Notes under the pieces: generated by a model
Told to the model about the DNA's origin: nothing
The model's database searches: none
What the model saw: only the letters and a program-made list of their open reading frames with translations
Program-made: the position numbers and the translations under genes
Part shown: positions 43,988 through 52,747 of the stretch, piece after piece
Layout of the letters: each line of letters begins with the position of its first letter
Position numbering within the stretch: the stretch's first letter is position 1
From: Longimicrobium sp.
Lineage (GTDB): Bacteria; Gemmatimonadota; Gemmatimonadetes; Longimicrobiales; Longimicrobiaceae
Assembly (NCBI GenBank): GCA_036377595.1
Contig: DASUYB010000105.1
Coordinates: 1-64,000, forward strand
DNA: 64,000 bases
Direction of reading: 5' to 3'

Positions 43988-44809
43988 ATGATGGCGGAGA
44001 ACCCGATCCTGGCGCACACGCGCGTGGCGGCGGCGGGGCGCGAGCCGGAGCGCTGGCTGCTGGTGCTGCACGGCATCTACGGCGCCGGGCGCAACTGGGG
44101 CTCCATCGCGCGGCGGCTGGTGGAGGCGCGGCCGGAGTGGGGCGCGGTGCTGGTGGACCTGCGCAACCACGGCCAGTCGCGCGGCTTCGCGGGGCCGCAC
44201 ACGATCGCGTCGAGCGCGGCGGACGTGGACCGGCTGGTGGAGGAGATGGACCTGCACGCGGCCGCCGTCCTGGGGCACTCGTTCGGGGGGAAGGTGGCGC
44301 TGACGTACGCCGACCACCACGGCGCGGAGCTGCGCCAAGTGTGGGTGATGGACAGCACCCCCGCCGTACGCGGGCCGGAGGGCACCGCGTGGGAGATGCT
44401 GGAATCGGTGCGCGCCATGCCGCCCGACTTCGACTCGCGCAACGAGCTGGTGGAGCGGCTGATCGCGGCGGACTACGCGCCGGGGGTGGCGCAGTGGATG
44501 GCCATCAACCTCGAGCCGCACGGCGGGCGCTATCACTGGCGCATCGACCTCGACGCGATGGAGGAGATGATGCGCGACTTCTACCGCACCGACCTGTGGC
44601 ACGTGATCGAAAACCCGCCGCCCGGCGTGGAGATCCACGTGGTGAAGGCGACGGAGTCCGACACGCTCGATCCCGCGTCGGTCGCGCGCATCGAGGCGGC
44701 GGGGCGCGCGAACGGCCGCGTCTTCCTGCATCTGCTCGAAGGCGGCCACTGGATCAACACCGACAACCCCGACGCGGTGCTGAAGCTGCTCGCCGACACA
44801 CTGCCGTAA
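43988..44809 (+). CDS. Alpha/beta hydrolase
   Basis: A 273-residue serine hydrolase of the YbfF-like type. LVLHGIYGAGRNW forms the oxyanion hole, DLRNHGQS follows, and GHSFGGK carries the nucleophile Ser98. An acidic residue in VKATESDTLD and the late His in LEGGHWINTDNP complete the triad. An upstream ATG at 43967 would add seven residues. Substrate is unknown; esterase or thioesterase activity is plausible. Confidence 0.9.
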   Translation: MMAENPILAHTRVAAAGREPERWLLVLHGIYGAGRNWGSIARRLVEARPEWGAVLVDLRNHGQSRGFAGPHTIASSAADVDRLVEEMDLHAAAVLGHSFGGKVALTYADHHGAELRQVWVMDSTPAVRGPEGTAWEMLESVRAMPPDFDSRNELVERLIAADYAPGVAQWMAINLEPHGGRYHWRIDLDAMEEMMRDFYRTDLWHVIENPPPGVEIHVVKATESDTLDPASVARIEAAGRANGRVFLHLLEGGHWINTDNPDAVLKLLADTLP

Positions 44810-44834
44810 CGAGAAATCCCGAAAACGATTTTTT

Positions 44835-44903
44835 TCACGCAGAGTTAGCAAAGTCAGCAGATAACTGCAGCTTTTTACTGCTGACTCTGCTAACTCTGCG
44901 TGA
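44835..44903. repeat. Palindromic repeat, CGCAGAGT-CAGCAG family, copy 3
   Basis: 26-base arms (44835-44860 and 44878-44903) pair with one mismatch: TCACGCAGAGTTAGC... mirrored by ...GCTAACTCTGCGTGA. It lies between two convergent genes and may terminate both. Confidence 0.8.
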
Positions 44904-44924
44904 GCCAATTCTTTAGAGGGCTTT

Positions 44925-46337
44925 TCACCGCGACACCGCCTCCGGTCGCGACGGTCGGCCGGCGCGGGACGGAGTCGTCGTCTTCGCCTGCTCGCGGAAG
45001 GTGGAGAGGAGGGCGAGGAGGCGCATCGCGTCGCGCTCCAGGCTGGCGATGCCGAAGGAGACGCGGATGGCGCCGACGGGGGCGCCGCGCATCACGATCT
45101 TCATCCGGTCCAGGCTGAAGCCGTTCGCCCGCGCGTCGTCCCAGGCGCGCTCCGCATCCTCCGCGGCGAACCCGAACGCGTGCTCGGCCGCGCCGGGGTT
45201 GCAGAAGCAGCCGCCCCGCAGCGAGATCCCCGCCTCGCGCGCCCGCGCCTCCACGATCCGGTAGTCGATCACCCGCCCCTTCGCATCCAGCACGTTCAGC
45301 GCGACAGTGCCGCCGCGCTCGCGCCCGTCCACGGGGCCGTGGATGCGCGCGAGCGGCGTTCCATCTCCATGACGCAGCTCGGCCAGCTCGCCCAGCAGCG
45401 TGCGCGTCAGCGAGGCGACGTGGTAGCCCAGGCGCGGCATCCCCACGCGCTCCAGCAGCTCAAGGCCGCAGGGGACGGCGGAGATGGAGAGGAAGTTGGG
45501 CGTGCCGTCCTCGAACGCCTCGGCGCCGGGCTTGAGCAGGTGACGCGGCGCGTGCGTGGCGACGAAGTCCACCGTGCCGCCCGCGAACCACGGGCGCTCC
45601 AGCCGCGCCAGCGCGTCCCGCCGGGCGATCAGCGCGCCAAGGCCGGTCGGGTAGCCGAACATCTTGTAGAAGGAGATCGCCACGAAGTCCGCCGGCACGT
45701 CGCGCAGGCTGAGCGCGGCGGTGGAAACGTACGACGCCGCGTCCACCAGCACCCGCCATCCCAGCTCCCGCGCCGTCGAGACGAGCGACAGCGGGTGCCG
45801 TACTCCCGAGAAGTTGGACTGCGCGGGGAAGGCGAACAGGCGCGGACGCGATGCATCTCCATCCGCAAGAAGAGAGATGGGATCGCGCATGCGGAGCTCG
45901 TCGTCGAGCGGGACGTAGCGCACCTCGGCGCCGCGGCGGGCGGCGAGCTCGCGGATGCCGTTGACCGAGTTGTGGTTGTCGGCGGAGAGGAGAAGGCGCG
46001 AGCCGGGCGCGAACGGGAACGCCTCGCCCACCAGCCGCAGCGCACCGGTGGCGTTGGGGGTGAAGACGACCTCGTACTCGGCCGGGTCCGCGTCGAACCA
46101 GCGCAGGACCTGCGTCCGCACCATGTCCATCGCCGCGGTGCTGGCGCGCGACGCAGGGCTCTCGGAGTGCGGGTTGCCGAACACGCCCGCCTCCAGCAGC
46201 GCCGCGTGGTGGCGGACGTGGCCCTCGGCGTGGAGGCCGCTGCCGGTGTAGTCCAGGTACGCCTGCCCGGCAGCATCCAGCCGGCCGAACTCGCGCTCGC
46301 GGAGGGCGCGGAAGAAGGGCTCGATCTCGCTCGGCAT
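44925..46337 (-). CDS. Class V aminotransferase-fold PLP enzyme in sulfur operon
   Basis: A 470-residue paralogue of the protein at 25151-26539. The same blocks occur: LDYTGSGLH, SADNHNSVNGIRELA, AFPAQSNFSG, SFYKMFGYPTGLG with the PLP Lys, FEDGTPNFL and GGCFCNPGAAEHAF with two Cys residues. Its ATG overlaps the rhodanese stop by one base (TGATG), so it is the last gene of the sulfur operon. Being there, it likely moves sulfur from or to a carrier, as cysteine desulfurases and Moco sulfurases do. This is inference from context. Confidence 0.87.
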   Translation of the reverse strand: MPSEIEPFFRALREREFGRLDAAGQAYLDYTGSGLHAEGHVRHHAALLEAGVFGNPHSESPASRASTAAMDMVRTQVLRWFDADPAEYEVVFTPNATGALRLVGEAFPFAPGSRLLLSADNHNSVNGIRELAARRGAEVRYVPLDDELRMRDPISLLADGDASRPRLFAFPAQSNFSGVRHPLSLVSTARELGWRVLVDAASYVSTAALSLRDVPADFVAISFYKMFGYPTGLGALIARRDALARLERPWFAGGTVDFVATHAPRHLLKPGAEAFEDGTPNFLSISAVPCGLELLERVGMPRLGYHVASLTRTLLGELAELRHGDGTPLARIHGPVDGRERGGTVALNVLDAKGRVIDYRIVEARAREAGISLRGGCFCNPGAAEHAFGFAAEDAERAWDDARANGFSLDRMKIVMRGAPVGAIRVSFGIASLERDAMRLLALLSTFREQAKTTTPSRAGRPSRPEAVSR

Positions 46338-46963
46338 CAGCAGCCTCGCTGGCGGATGCGGCGCACGGCCGCGGCTTCACCCGACGGCGCGCGGGACGGA
46401 AGCGCGGCATAGGGATCGTCCGCCGGCGGCGCGGAGACACCGGTGCGCGGCACGCCGCCGAAGTAGCGGGCGAGCGCGGCGGCGGAGTCGAACGCGGCCT
46501 GCTGGCGCGCCGTGGGGTTGGCCGGCAGGGCGGGATTCATCACCTCCGCCAGCCACTCGTACAGCCCGCCGCGGAGGAAGTAGACGCGCTCCACCCCGCT
46601 CGCGCGCAGGAAGAACCACCCCTGCGCCGCGTGCGTGCCGCCCTCGGAGTAGAGCACCACCGTCTCGTCCGGGCGGAAGCCGGCGCGCGTCAGCGCGGTG
46701 AGCGACAGGTTCTCCGCGCGCGGGAGGTGGTACGCGGCGAAGTCGTCCGCGCCACGCACGTCGATCACCCGCAGCCCCGGCTTCCGCTCGCGGATCCATC
46801 CCGCCAGCTCCAGCGCGGTGACGTGATCCTCCTCGTTCTCCACGATCCGCGCGAGTCGATCGACATCAACTGATCGATTCCGCGGCTCGCCGGCGGCGAC
46901 GGCGAGGAGGGCGAGGACCGCGGCGGCGCCGGCCAGCAGGCGGTGGGCGACGCGCGCGCTCAT
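46337..46963 (-). CDS. Secreted rhodanese-like protein lacking the catalytic Cys
   Basis: A 208-residue protein with an N-terminal membrane or signal segment (MSARVAHRLLAGAAAVLALLAVAAG). VIDVRGADDFAAYHLPRAENL is the usual rhodanese core. The active-site loop reads VVLYSEGGTHAAQ: a Ser stands where the sulfur-carrying Cys should be, so it may bind but not transfer sulfur. It overlaps the transporter gene upstream by four bases and the PLP enzyme gene downstream by one. Confidence 0.85.
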   Translation of the reverse strand: MSARVAHRLLAGAAAVLALLAVAAGEPRNRSVDVDRLARIVENEEDHVTALELAGWIRERKPGLRVIDVRGADDFAAYHLPRAENLSLTALTRAGFRPDETVVLYSEGGTHAAQGWFFLRASGVERVYFLRGGLYEWLAEVMNPALPANPTARQQAAFDSAAALARYFGGVPRTGVSAPPADDPYAALPSRAPSGEAAAVRRIRQRGC

Positions 46964-47538
46964 CCCCACCCCCGCGCGCGGGCCTCGATGCGCTCGGCGG
47001 CGGCGAACGCGCCCAGCGCCATCGCCACCACCAGCGCGACCGTGGCGCCGTAGCCGAGATGGAGGAGATCGGGGAAGGTGAGCACGCCGGCCGGGGTGCT
47101 CTCGTACAACGGCTGGACGAGGGGGAAGGCTTCGGCGAAGACGAGCACACCCGCCAGCATCCCCGCGACGACCGCCAGCCCGTCGCGCCGGCCGGCGGCG
47201 GCGGCGACGCACGAGGTGCCGGGGCAGAGGCCGCCCATCACCATCCCCACCCCGAACACCGCGCCACCGACAGCCTGCGGCAGCACGTGCGTCTCGGGGA
47301 CGTAGACCCGCGCGAGGTCGAGCACGCCGAGACGGGAGAGCCAGAACACGCCGAGCGCGGCGGTGACGATGGCGCTGAACATCACCTTCAGCACCGTGAG
47401 ATCGCGTCCGTAGAACTGCGCCGCCAGCTTGCGCGCACTCCCCAGCCCCGCGCGCTCGAGACACCATCCGAACGCGGCGCCGATCGCCAGCGCGACGGCG
47501 AGGGACGCCGCGTCGCCGGGAAGGAGGGGGAAGGTCAT
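46960..47538 (-). CDS. YeeE/YedE family transporter, second half
   Basis: A 192-residue membrane protein with about five or six helices. GWCLERAGLGSARKLAAQFYGRDL and VGMVMGGLCPGTSCVAAAAGR are YeeE/YedE signatures; the Cys in the latter is proposed in the thiosulfate transporter TsuA to relay sulfur. The ATG at 47538 overlaps the stop of the first half (ATGA). The alternative ATG at 47544 adds two residues. Together the two halves make the full pore. Confidence 0.88.
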   Translation of the reverse strand: MTFPLLPGDAASLAVALAIGAAFGWCLERAGLGSARKLAAQFYGRDLTVLKVMFSAIVTAALGVFWLSRLGVLDLARVYVPETHVLPQAVGGAVFGVGMVMGGLCPGTSCVAAAAGRRDGLAVVAGMLAGVLVFAEAFPLVQPLYESTPAGVLTFPDLLHLGYGATVALVVAMALGAFAAAERIEARARGWG

Positions 47539-48110
47539 CTCCATTCCCTCCGGAAGAGCGGCGCCGCCGCGTAGGCCGCCGCGAAGGCGGTGGCGATGAA
47601 CAGCCAGCTCCCCACGCTCAGCAGCGCGCCGCCGGTGAGCGCCTGCCCGCTCGTGCATCCCCGCGCCAGCCGCGCGCCGATGCCCATCACCGCGCCGCCG
47701 CCGAACGCGTAGAAGATCCGCGCGCGGTCGGTGATCCCATCTCCACGCTCGACCGTCCGCCCGAAGCGCCCGCCCAGCCGCGCGGACGCGAAGCCGCCCA
47801 GCGCGATCCCCATCACCTCCACCACCAGCCAGTCGCCCAGCGGACCGCGCGCGCCGTCGCCCAGGTAGCCGGCGAGCGCGGGATTCGCCGCGGCGTGGGC
47901 GGGCGCCACGGCGGCCACGCCCGCCGCGGCGACGGAGGAGAAGGCGCCCGACGCGCCCAGTCCGCGGCCCATCACCACGAACGCGGCCAGCAGCACCAGC
48001 CCGATCCCGACGCCGGCCAGGTACGGGCTGGCGTACGGCCGCGCGACGGCCTCCGCCCCCGCGCGCGCGGGGGCTAGGGAGAGCGGAGCGGCGGCGTCGA
48101 TCGCGCTCAC
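47535..48110 (-). CDS. YeeE/YedE family transporter, first half
   Basis: A 191-residue membrane protein starting at the GTG that overlaps the sulfurtransferase stop. GARLARGCTSGQALTGGALL is the first of the two Cys-containing signatures of the YeeE/YedE (sulfur transport) family. With the next gene it forms a two-part transporter, probably for thiosulfate or another sulfur species into the cell. Helices number about five. Confidence 0.88.
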   Translation of the reverse strand: MSAIDAAAPLSLAPARAGAEAVARPYASPYLAGVGIGLVLLAAFVVMGRGLGASGAFSSVAAAGVAAVAPAHAAANPALAGYLGDGARGPLGDWLVVEVMGIALGGFASARLGGRFGRTVERGDGITDRARIFYAFGGGAVMGIGARLARGCTSGQALTGGALLSVGSWLFIATAFAAAYAAAPLFRREWR

Positions 48111-49048
48111 CGGCTCCCCCCGGAGGGCGCGGACGGGTTCTCGACGGGAAGGTCGGTGCGCGCGTCCCAGTCCTGGAACGAGCCGTCGTACAGCCTGACG
48201 TCGTAGCCCAGCGTCCGTGCGGCGAAGAGCATGGCGGTGGCCTGCTGGCCGATGTGGCAGTAGCCGACCACGGTGTCGCCCGGCCTGACGCCGGCGTTGC
48301 GGAAGAGTGCCGCGAGCTGCGCCGGGCTCTTCACCCGCAGCCGCGCGTCGGTGATCTCGGTGAAGGGGATGCTGCGCGCGCCGGGGATGTGGCCGTAGCG
48401 CTTGTCGGTGGCCTGCACGCCGTCGTAGAACGCCGCCGCGCGTCCGTCGACCAGCGCCACGTGCGGGTCGCGCGCGTGCTGCCGCACCCACTGCGCGTCG
48501 ACGATCAGCTCCTGCGTGCGCAGCGGCGACAGTCGCCCGCGGCGCGCGGGCGGAACCGCGGCGGTGACGGGGCGACGCGCCTCCGTCCACGCCGGCATCC
48601 CCCCGTCCAGCAGCGAGACGCGGTCGCCGAGCCCCGCGTACGCGAGGGTGAAGACGACGCGCGTGCTGGGGCTGACCCAGTCGTTGCCATAGTAGACGAC
48701 AATGCGCGAGTCGTCGGAGATGCCGAGCGCCTCCAGCCGGTCGTGCAGCTCGGCGGCGGGCGGCATCTCCAGCATCAGCGCGCCCTCGCGGTGCGGCGTG
48801 GAAACGTCCTGCAGCCGGATCAGCCGCGCGCCAGGGATGTGCGTCCGCGCGTACTCGGCCGGGTCGCCCACGTGCAGGAGCACGAGGTCGGGGTCGTTCA
48901 GGTGCGCCGCGAGCCACTGCGGCGTCACCAGCAGCCGGTCGCGCGGAGACTGCGCGGACGCGCCCGTAGCCAGCTCCGCAACGGCGATGGTGGTGGAGAC
49001 GAGCGCACGGGCGATGGCGCGCCGCACGGGGAAGTACGTTCGAATCAT
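48107..49048 (-). CDS. Exported thiosulfate/mercaptopyruvate-type sulfurtransferase
   Basis: Tandem rhodanese enzyme of 313 residues with a signal peptide (MIRTYFPVRRAIARAL...GASAQ). The N-terminal inactive domain has HVGDPAEYARTHIPGA. The C-terminal domain has VDGRAAAFYDG, RYGHIPGARSIPF and VVGYCHIGQQAT with the sulfur-accepting Cys. It works outside the cytoplasm and is the first gene of the operon, followed by the transporter halves. Likely it passes or releases sulfur near the transporter. Confidence 0.92.
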   Translation of the reverse strand: MIRTYFPVRRAIARALVSTTIAVAELATGASAQSPRDRLLVTPQWLAAHLNDPDLVLLHVGDPAEYARTHIPGARLIRLQDVSTPHREGALMLEMPPAAELHDRLEALGISDDSRIVVYYGNDWVSPSTRVVFTLAYAGLGDRVSLLDGGMPAWTEARRPVTAAVPPARRGRLSPLRTQELIVDAQWVRQHARDPHVALVDGRAAAFYDGVQATDKRYGHIPGARSIPFTEITDARLRVKSPAQLAALFRNAGVRPGDTVVGYCHIGQQATAMLFAARTLGYDVRLYDGSFQDWDARTDLPVENPSAPSGGSR

Positions 49049-49370
49049 CGGGATCGGCTCCGGATGGGGTGGATGCATCGCGATCCGTCAGGACCGTGAG
49101 CCGCACATTCGTCCCGGAGCCTCGTCGCCGCCACGCGATTGCAGCGAACGACGGTGTCCGTGCAGGGAACGCCGCCCCGCGCGCGGCGGCCGTTTCGTCC
49201 GACGGGAGACGGGGGAGATGGAGATTGGAAGACGCGAGGAATCACGCGCTCGCCGCGTCGCATCCGGCGTTCGCGGACGCGGAGAGGGCGCTCGCTGCAC
49301 GGAACGCGGCCTTCGCTGCACGCGCATTCCGCGGAGGTGCGGGGAGATTTAGGTTTGGCGCGGACCCGGT

Positions 49371-49677
49371 TCGCCCTCTCCGGCTCGCCCTCTCCGGCTC
49401 GCTGGGGCTCGCCACCTCTCCCGTACCGGGGCCTGTACCGGGAGAGGTAGGGGTGAGGACATCTGCGCGGGTGGCGGAGTTCTGTGCGGCCGCTGGCTGG
49501 CCCCCTCCCCCGGCCCCTCCCCCGCTGCGCAGGGGAGGGGAGAACAAAGCGCGGCGACGGAGATGGCGCGGAGAGCGGGACCTGCCGCCACGATCGCGTC
49601 GCACCGGACTTTCTGAGTGTGCCGTGGGCTGCGGCGGCGCGATCGAAGTTACCCCCTCCCGTTATCGGGAGGGGGTA
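49371..49677. repeat. Repeats in the gap 49049-49756
   Basis: TCGCCCTCTCCGGC is tandemly doubled at 49371-49398. CCCCTCCCCCGGCCCC followed by CTCCCCCGCTGCGCAGGGGAGGGG lies at 49501-49545, matching 37501-37551. TACCCCCTCCCG / CGGGAGGGGGTA form perfect 12-base arms at 49650-49677, 80 bases before the kinase gene. No gene is supported in the gap. Confidence 0.65.
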
Positions 49678-49756
49678 CGCGGCCCCAGCCGCGGGGGGAG
49701 GGTCTCGCGGCCGTATCCCCCAAATCGCAATCCCATCTCCATTTCTTGGATCATTG

Positions 49757-50875
49757 ATGCGAGCCGACGCCACGCCCGGAGTGCGGATCCCGCCGCTGCT
49801 GCTGGTCCTGCTGGCCACGCTGTTCGGGATGGTGGCCGCGTGGCAGCACGTCTACGGGATGGCGCAGTACCCCCCGCACGTGCACGCGCCGCTGGCGCAC
49901 GGGATGGCCATGCGCATGCCGTTCTGGTTCCTCTGGGCGCTGTTCGTTCCCGGGATGCAGTGGTTCGCGCGCCGCTGGCCGCTGGACCGCATGCGCTGGC
50001 TTCCCGGCACCGCGCTGATGCTGTCCGTGGCCATCGCCGCGGTGCTGGCGCACGGCGCGCTGGAGCTGGGGGTGCAGCGCCTGCTGCCGCAACGGCTGTT
50101 CCTGATGGGGAGCCCGTATCCGCGAACCTTCGAGCAATTCGTCATCGGCGCGGTCACTTCGCGGCTGGGGCTGTACGCGATCCTGCTGGGCGGCGTGTAT
50201 TGCGCCGCCTACTACGCGCGTTACCGCGAGCGCGAGCTGGCCGCTTCGCAGCTGCAGGGGCAGCTGGCGCGGGCCCAGCTGCAGGCGCTGCGGATGCAGC
50301 TGAACCCGCACTTCCTGTTCAACGCCATGAACAGCATCTCCATGCTGGTCCGCGGCGGGCGCAACGCCGAGGCGGTGCGGATGCTGGCCGGGCTGGGCGA
50401 CCTGCTGCGCGACGTGCTGGAGGAGGACCGACCGCACGAGGTGCCGTTGCGCGACGAGCTGGCGTTCCTGGAGCGTTATCTCGCGATCGAGCAGATCCGC
50501 GCCGACCGCTTGGAGGTGCGAATCGACGCGGAGCCGGAGACGCTCGACGCGCGCGTGCCCACGCTGATCCTGCAGCCGATCGTGGAGAACGCCATCCGGC
50601 ACGGCATCGCCCGCAGCCGCGCAGCGGGGCTGCTGGAGATCGAGGCGCGGCGCGAGGGCGGCACGCTGCGGCTGTCCGTGCGCGACGACGGCCCGGGGAT
50701 CGCCGCGAACGGGCGCGACGGCGTGGGGCTGGCCAACACGCGCGCGCGCCTGGCGCGGATGTACGGCGACGAGCAGGCGCTCGACCTCGAGTCGCCCGCG
50801 GGCGGCGGCGCGCGGGTGACCATCCGCCTCCCCTTCCACCGCCGCGACGCCTTCGCCGACGAGGAGGCGGCGTGA
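49757..50875 (+). CDS. LytS-type sensor histidine kinase
   Basis: A 372-residue kinase with about four membrane helices in the first 155 residues and no large external domain. QLNPHFLFNAMNSI carries the phosphorylated His185, and VENAIRHG and DDGPGIAANG form the ATP site. It belongs to the HPK8 group (His_kinase plus HATPase). Its last four bases overlap the response regulator start. Signal is unknown. Confidence 0.95.
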   Translation: MRADATPGVRIPPLLLVLLATLFGMVAAWQHVYGMAQYPPHVHAPLAHGMAMRMPFWFLWALFVPGMQWFARRWPLDRMRWLPGTALMLSVAIAAVLAHGALELGVQRLLPQRLFLMGSPYPRTFEQFVIGAVTSRLGLYAILLGGVYCAAYYARYRERELAASQLQGQLARAQLQALRMQLNPHFLFNAMNSISMLVRGGRNAEAVRMLAGLGDLLRDVLEEDRPHEVPLRDELAFLERYLAIEQIRADRLEVRIDAEPETLDARVPTLILQPIVENAIRHGIARSRAAGLLEIEARREGGTLRLSVRDDGPGIAANGRDGVGLANTRARLARMYGDEQALDLESPAGGGARVTIRLPFHRRDAFADEEAA

Positions 50876-51678
50876 CGCAGGCGCCGTTGCGCGTGGTGGT
50901 GGTCGACGACGAGCCGCTGGCGCGCTCGGGGATGGCCGGGCTGCTGGCGCGCGATCCGGACGTCGCCGTGGTGGCCGAGTGCGCGGACGGGCGCGAGGCG
51001 GTGGACGCCATCTCCCGCCTCCGCCCCGACCTGGTGCTGCTGGACGTGCAGATGCCGGAGATGGACGGCTTCGAGGTGCTGCGCGAGCTGGGGCCCGAGC
51101 GGCTGCCCGTGGTCGTCTTCGTCACCGCCTTCGACCGCTTCGCGCTGCGCGCGTTCGACGTGGCGGCGGTGGACTACCTGCTGAAGCCGTTCGACGACGA
51201 GCGCTTCGCGCTGGCGATGGGCCGCGCCAAGCACGCCGTCCGCAACGCCGAGGCGGGCGAGCTGGGGCGCCGGGTGCTGGCGATGCTGGAGCGCGGCGGA
51301 ACGCCGTCGCCGGTGGCCGAATCCCCGCGCCCCGAACCGGCCGGCTACGCGACGCGGCTGACGGTGAAGGGAAGCGGGCGCACGGTCTTCGTCCGCGTCG
51401 ACGAGGTGGACTGGATCGAGGCCGACGACTACTACGCGAAGCTGCATGTGAGCGGCAAATCGCACCTCCTGCGCGAGACCATGGGCTCGCTCGAGACGCG
51501 GCTGGACCCGCTCCGCTTCTTCCGGGTGCACCGCTCGGCCATCGTGAACCTCGACCGCGTGCGCGAGGTGCAGTTCCTCTTCCGCGGCGAGCACGTCGTC
51601 ATCCTGCACGACGGCACCAGGCTCAAGCTCAGCCGCGGCCGCCTCGACAAGCTGGAGGCGATGCTGGCGGGGCGGTGA
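50872..51678 (+). CDS. LytTR-type response regulator
   Basis: A 268-residue regulator. The receiver has DDE at 12-14, the phosphorylated Asp58 in LLDVQMPEMDG, the Thr in FVTAFD and Lys in LLKPFD. The C-terminal LytTR DNA-binding domain (about 160-268) contains VDEVDWIEADDYYAKLH and RFFRVHRSAIVN. GTG start overlaps the kinase stop. It is the partner of the LytS-type kinase. Confidence 0.95.
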   Translation: MTQAPLRVVVVDDEPLARSGMAGLLARDPDVAVVAECADGREAVDAISRLRPDLVLLDVQMPEMDGFEVLRELGPERLPVVVFVTAFDRFALRAFDVAAVDYLLKPFDDERFALAMGRAKHAVRNAEAGELGRRVLAMLERGGTPSPVAESPRPEPAGYATRLTVKGSGRTVFVRVDEVDWIEADDYYAKLHVSGKSHLLRETMGSLETRLDPLRFFRVHRSAIVNLDRVREVQFLFRGEHVVILHDGTRLKLSRGRLDKLEAMLAGR

Positions 51679-51725
51679 GCCTCCGCAGACGACCGCCCTT
51701 GAGTCGGTGTATCACCAGTCACTGG

Positions 51726-51950
51726 TTAGTTGAACACTTCCGAGTAATAGCAGATGACGTAAGTCTGTCCGCCCTCCGAGTATTGCCAGCAGCCCTGGTA
51801 GTAATAGATCTCCCCATCCGCGACGGTGAAGTAGCCGAAATGATAGATGCAGCCGAAGAAGCATGCCTGCGCTGCTTGGGCCGTCATTGCCATCAGCCCG
51901 AACAGGACGACGACAGGCACGAAAATGCGTCGGACGAGCAGATTTCGCAT
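51726..51950 (-). CDS. Small secreted Cys-rich protein
   Basis: A 74-residue protein from the ATG at 51950. The signal peptide (RRIFVPVVVLFGLMAMTAQAAQA) is followed by a short mature part rich in Tyr and Cys: CFFGCIYHFGYF, then YYYQGCWQYSEGG and VICYY. Four Cys residues could form two disulfides. Local GC is lower than in flanking genes. I recognise no family. Earlier ATGs at 51965 and 51986 are possible. Confidence 0.55.
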   Translation of the reverse strand: MRNLLVRRIFVPVVVLFGLMAMTAQAAQACFFGCIYHFGYFTVADGEIYYYQGCWQYSEGGQTYVICYYSEVFN

Positions 51951-51996
51951 GAATACACCACGCATTTCACACCAGCCTTTCATCACAGAAAGTGGC

Positions 51997-52512
51997 TCAC
52001 GGAGCGAATTGGATGCTCATGCGCAGCCTGAATGGAACGGGCTGACCATCCCGCATTGCGGGAGTGAACCGGACTTCGCGGAGTGCAGCCTTCGCGGCCT
52101 CGCCAAATGCCGGATCCGAGGTGCTGTTGCCTAACGTACGCCGCGTCTCCGCGCCCGTTGCCCGATCCCGCGAGATCAGCACGGCCTGGTGTGGCGGCCC
52201 GTCCGGACTCGGAAGCACGTCGACGTCCGTTACTTTCCCCGTCTCATCGATCATCGCGTCCACAAGAACGAATCCCGTCACGCCCCGCTCCCTCAGCGCA
52301 GCCGGATAGTGCCGCTGCACCGCTGCCGGTAGTGCAGAGCGATCCGCCGGTTTGGGGAACTCCGAGACCCCCGCCATCGCCTTCAAGGCCTCGGGGGTAA
52401 GGTGCTCGCGCATTCGGCCTCCACGCGGATTGGAAGGATCGGCGCCACACGCGACAACATGCGAGAGCAACATCAAACCGAGAATACGCCACGATATGCT
52501 CGCTTTCGACAT
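51997..52512 (-). CDS. Lipoprotein with TonB C-terminal-like domain
   Basis: A 171-residue lipoprotein. The ATG has GGGAGGG at good spacing; MSKASISWRILGLML leads to a VVAC lipobox. VTGFVLVDAMIDETGKVTDVDVL and FGEAAKAALREVRFTPAMRDGQPVPFRLRM match the TonB C-terminal fold that usually contacts outer membrane receptors. It lacks the TonB membrane anchor and Pro-rich linker, so it is probably not an energy transducer. Function is unknown. Confidence 0.8.
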   Translation of the reverse strand: MSKASISWRILGLMLLSHVVACGADPSNPRGGRMREHLTPEALKAMAGVSEFPKPADRSALPAAVQRHYPAALRERGVTGFVLVDAMIDETGKVTDVDVLPSPDGPPHQAVLISRDRATGAETRRTLGNSTSDPAFGEAAKAALREVRFTPAMRDGQPVPFRLRMSIQFAP

Positions 52513-52747
52513 TAAACCCTCCCAGAACATGAGGTGAAGCCGTTGCAGAGCGTTTGGCGCTCGGCAGTGCCGAACGGATGATACAGCACAGGGTACATAC
52601 GCTCGTTTCTAAAAACAAGCTTATTAAGAGCGCTCTCGAAATGATTTTGGAATCAGCAACAGGTGCGGCGGCACGCTGAGATCGCTTATCTACCGCTTCC
52701 ACTACCGAACCATTCCCCCTCAGGAAGAGCGGTGTGACGTAGAAAAC

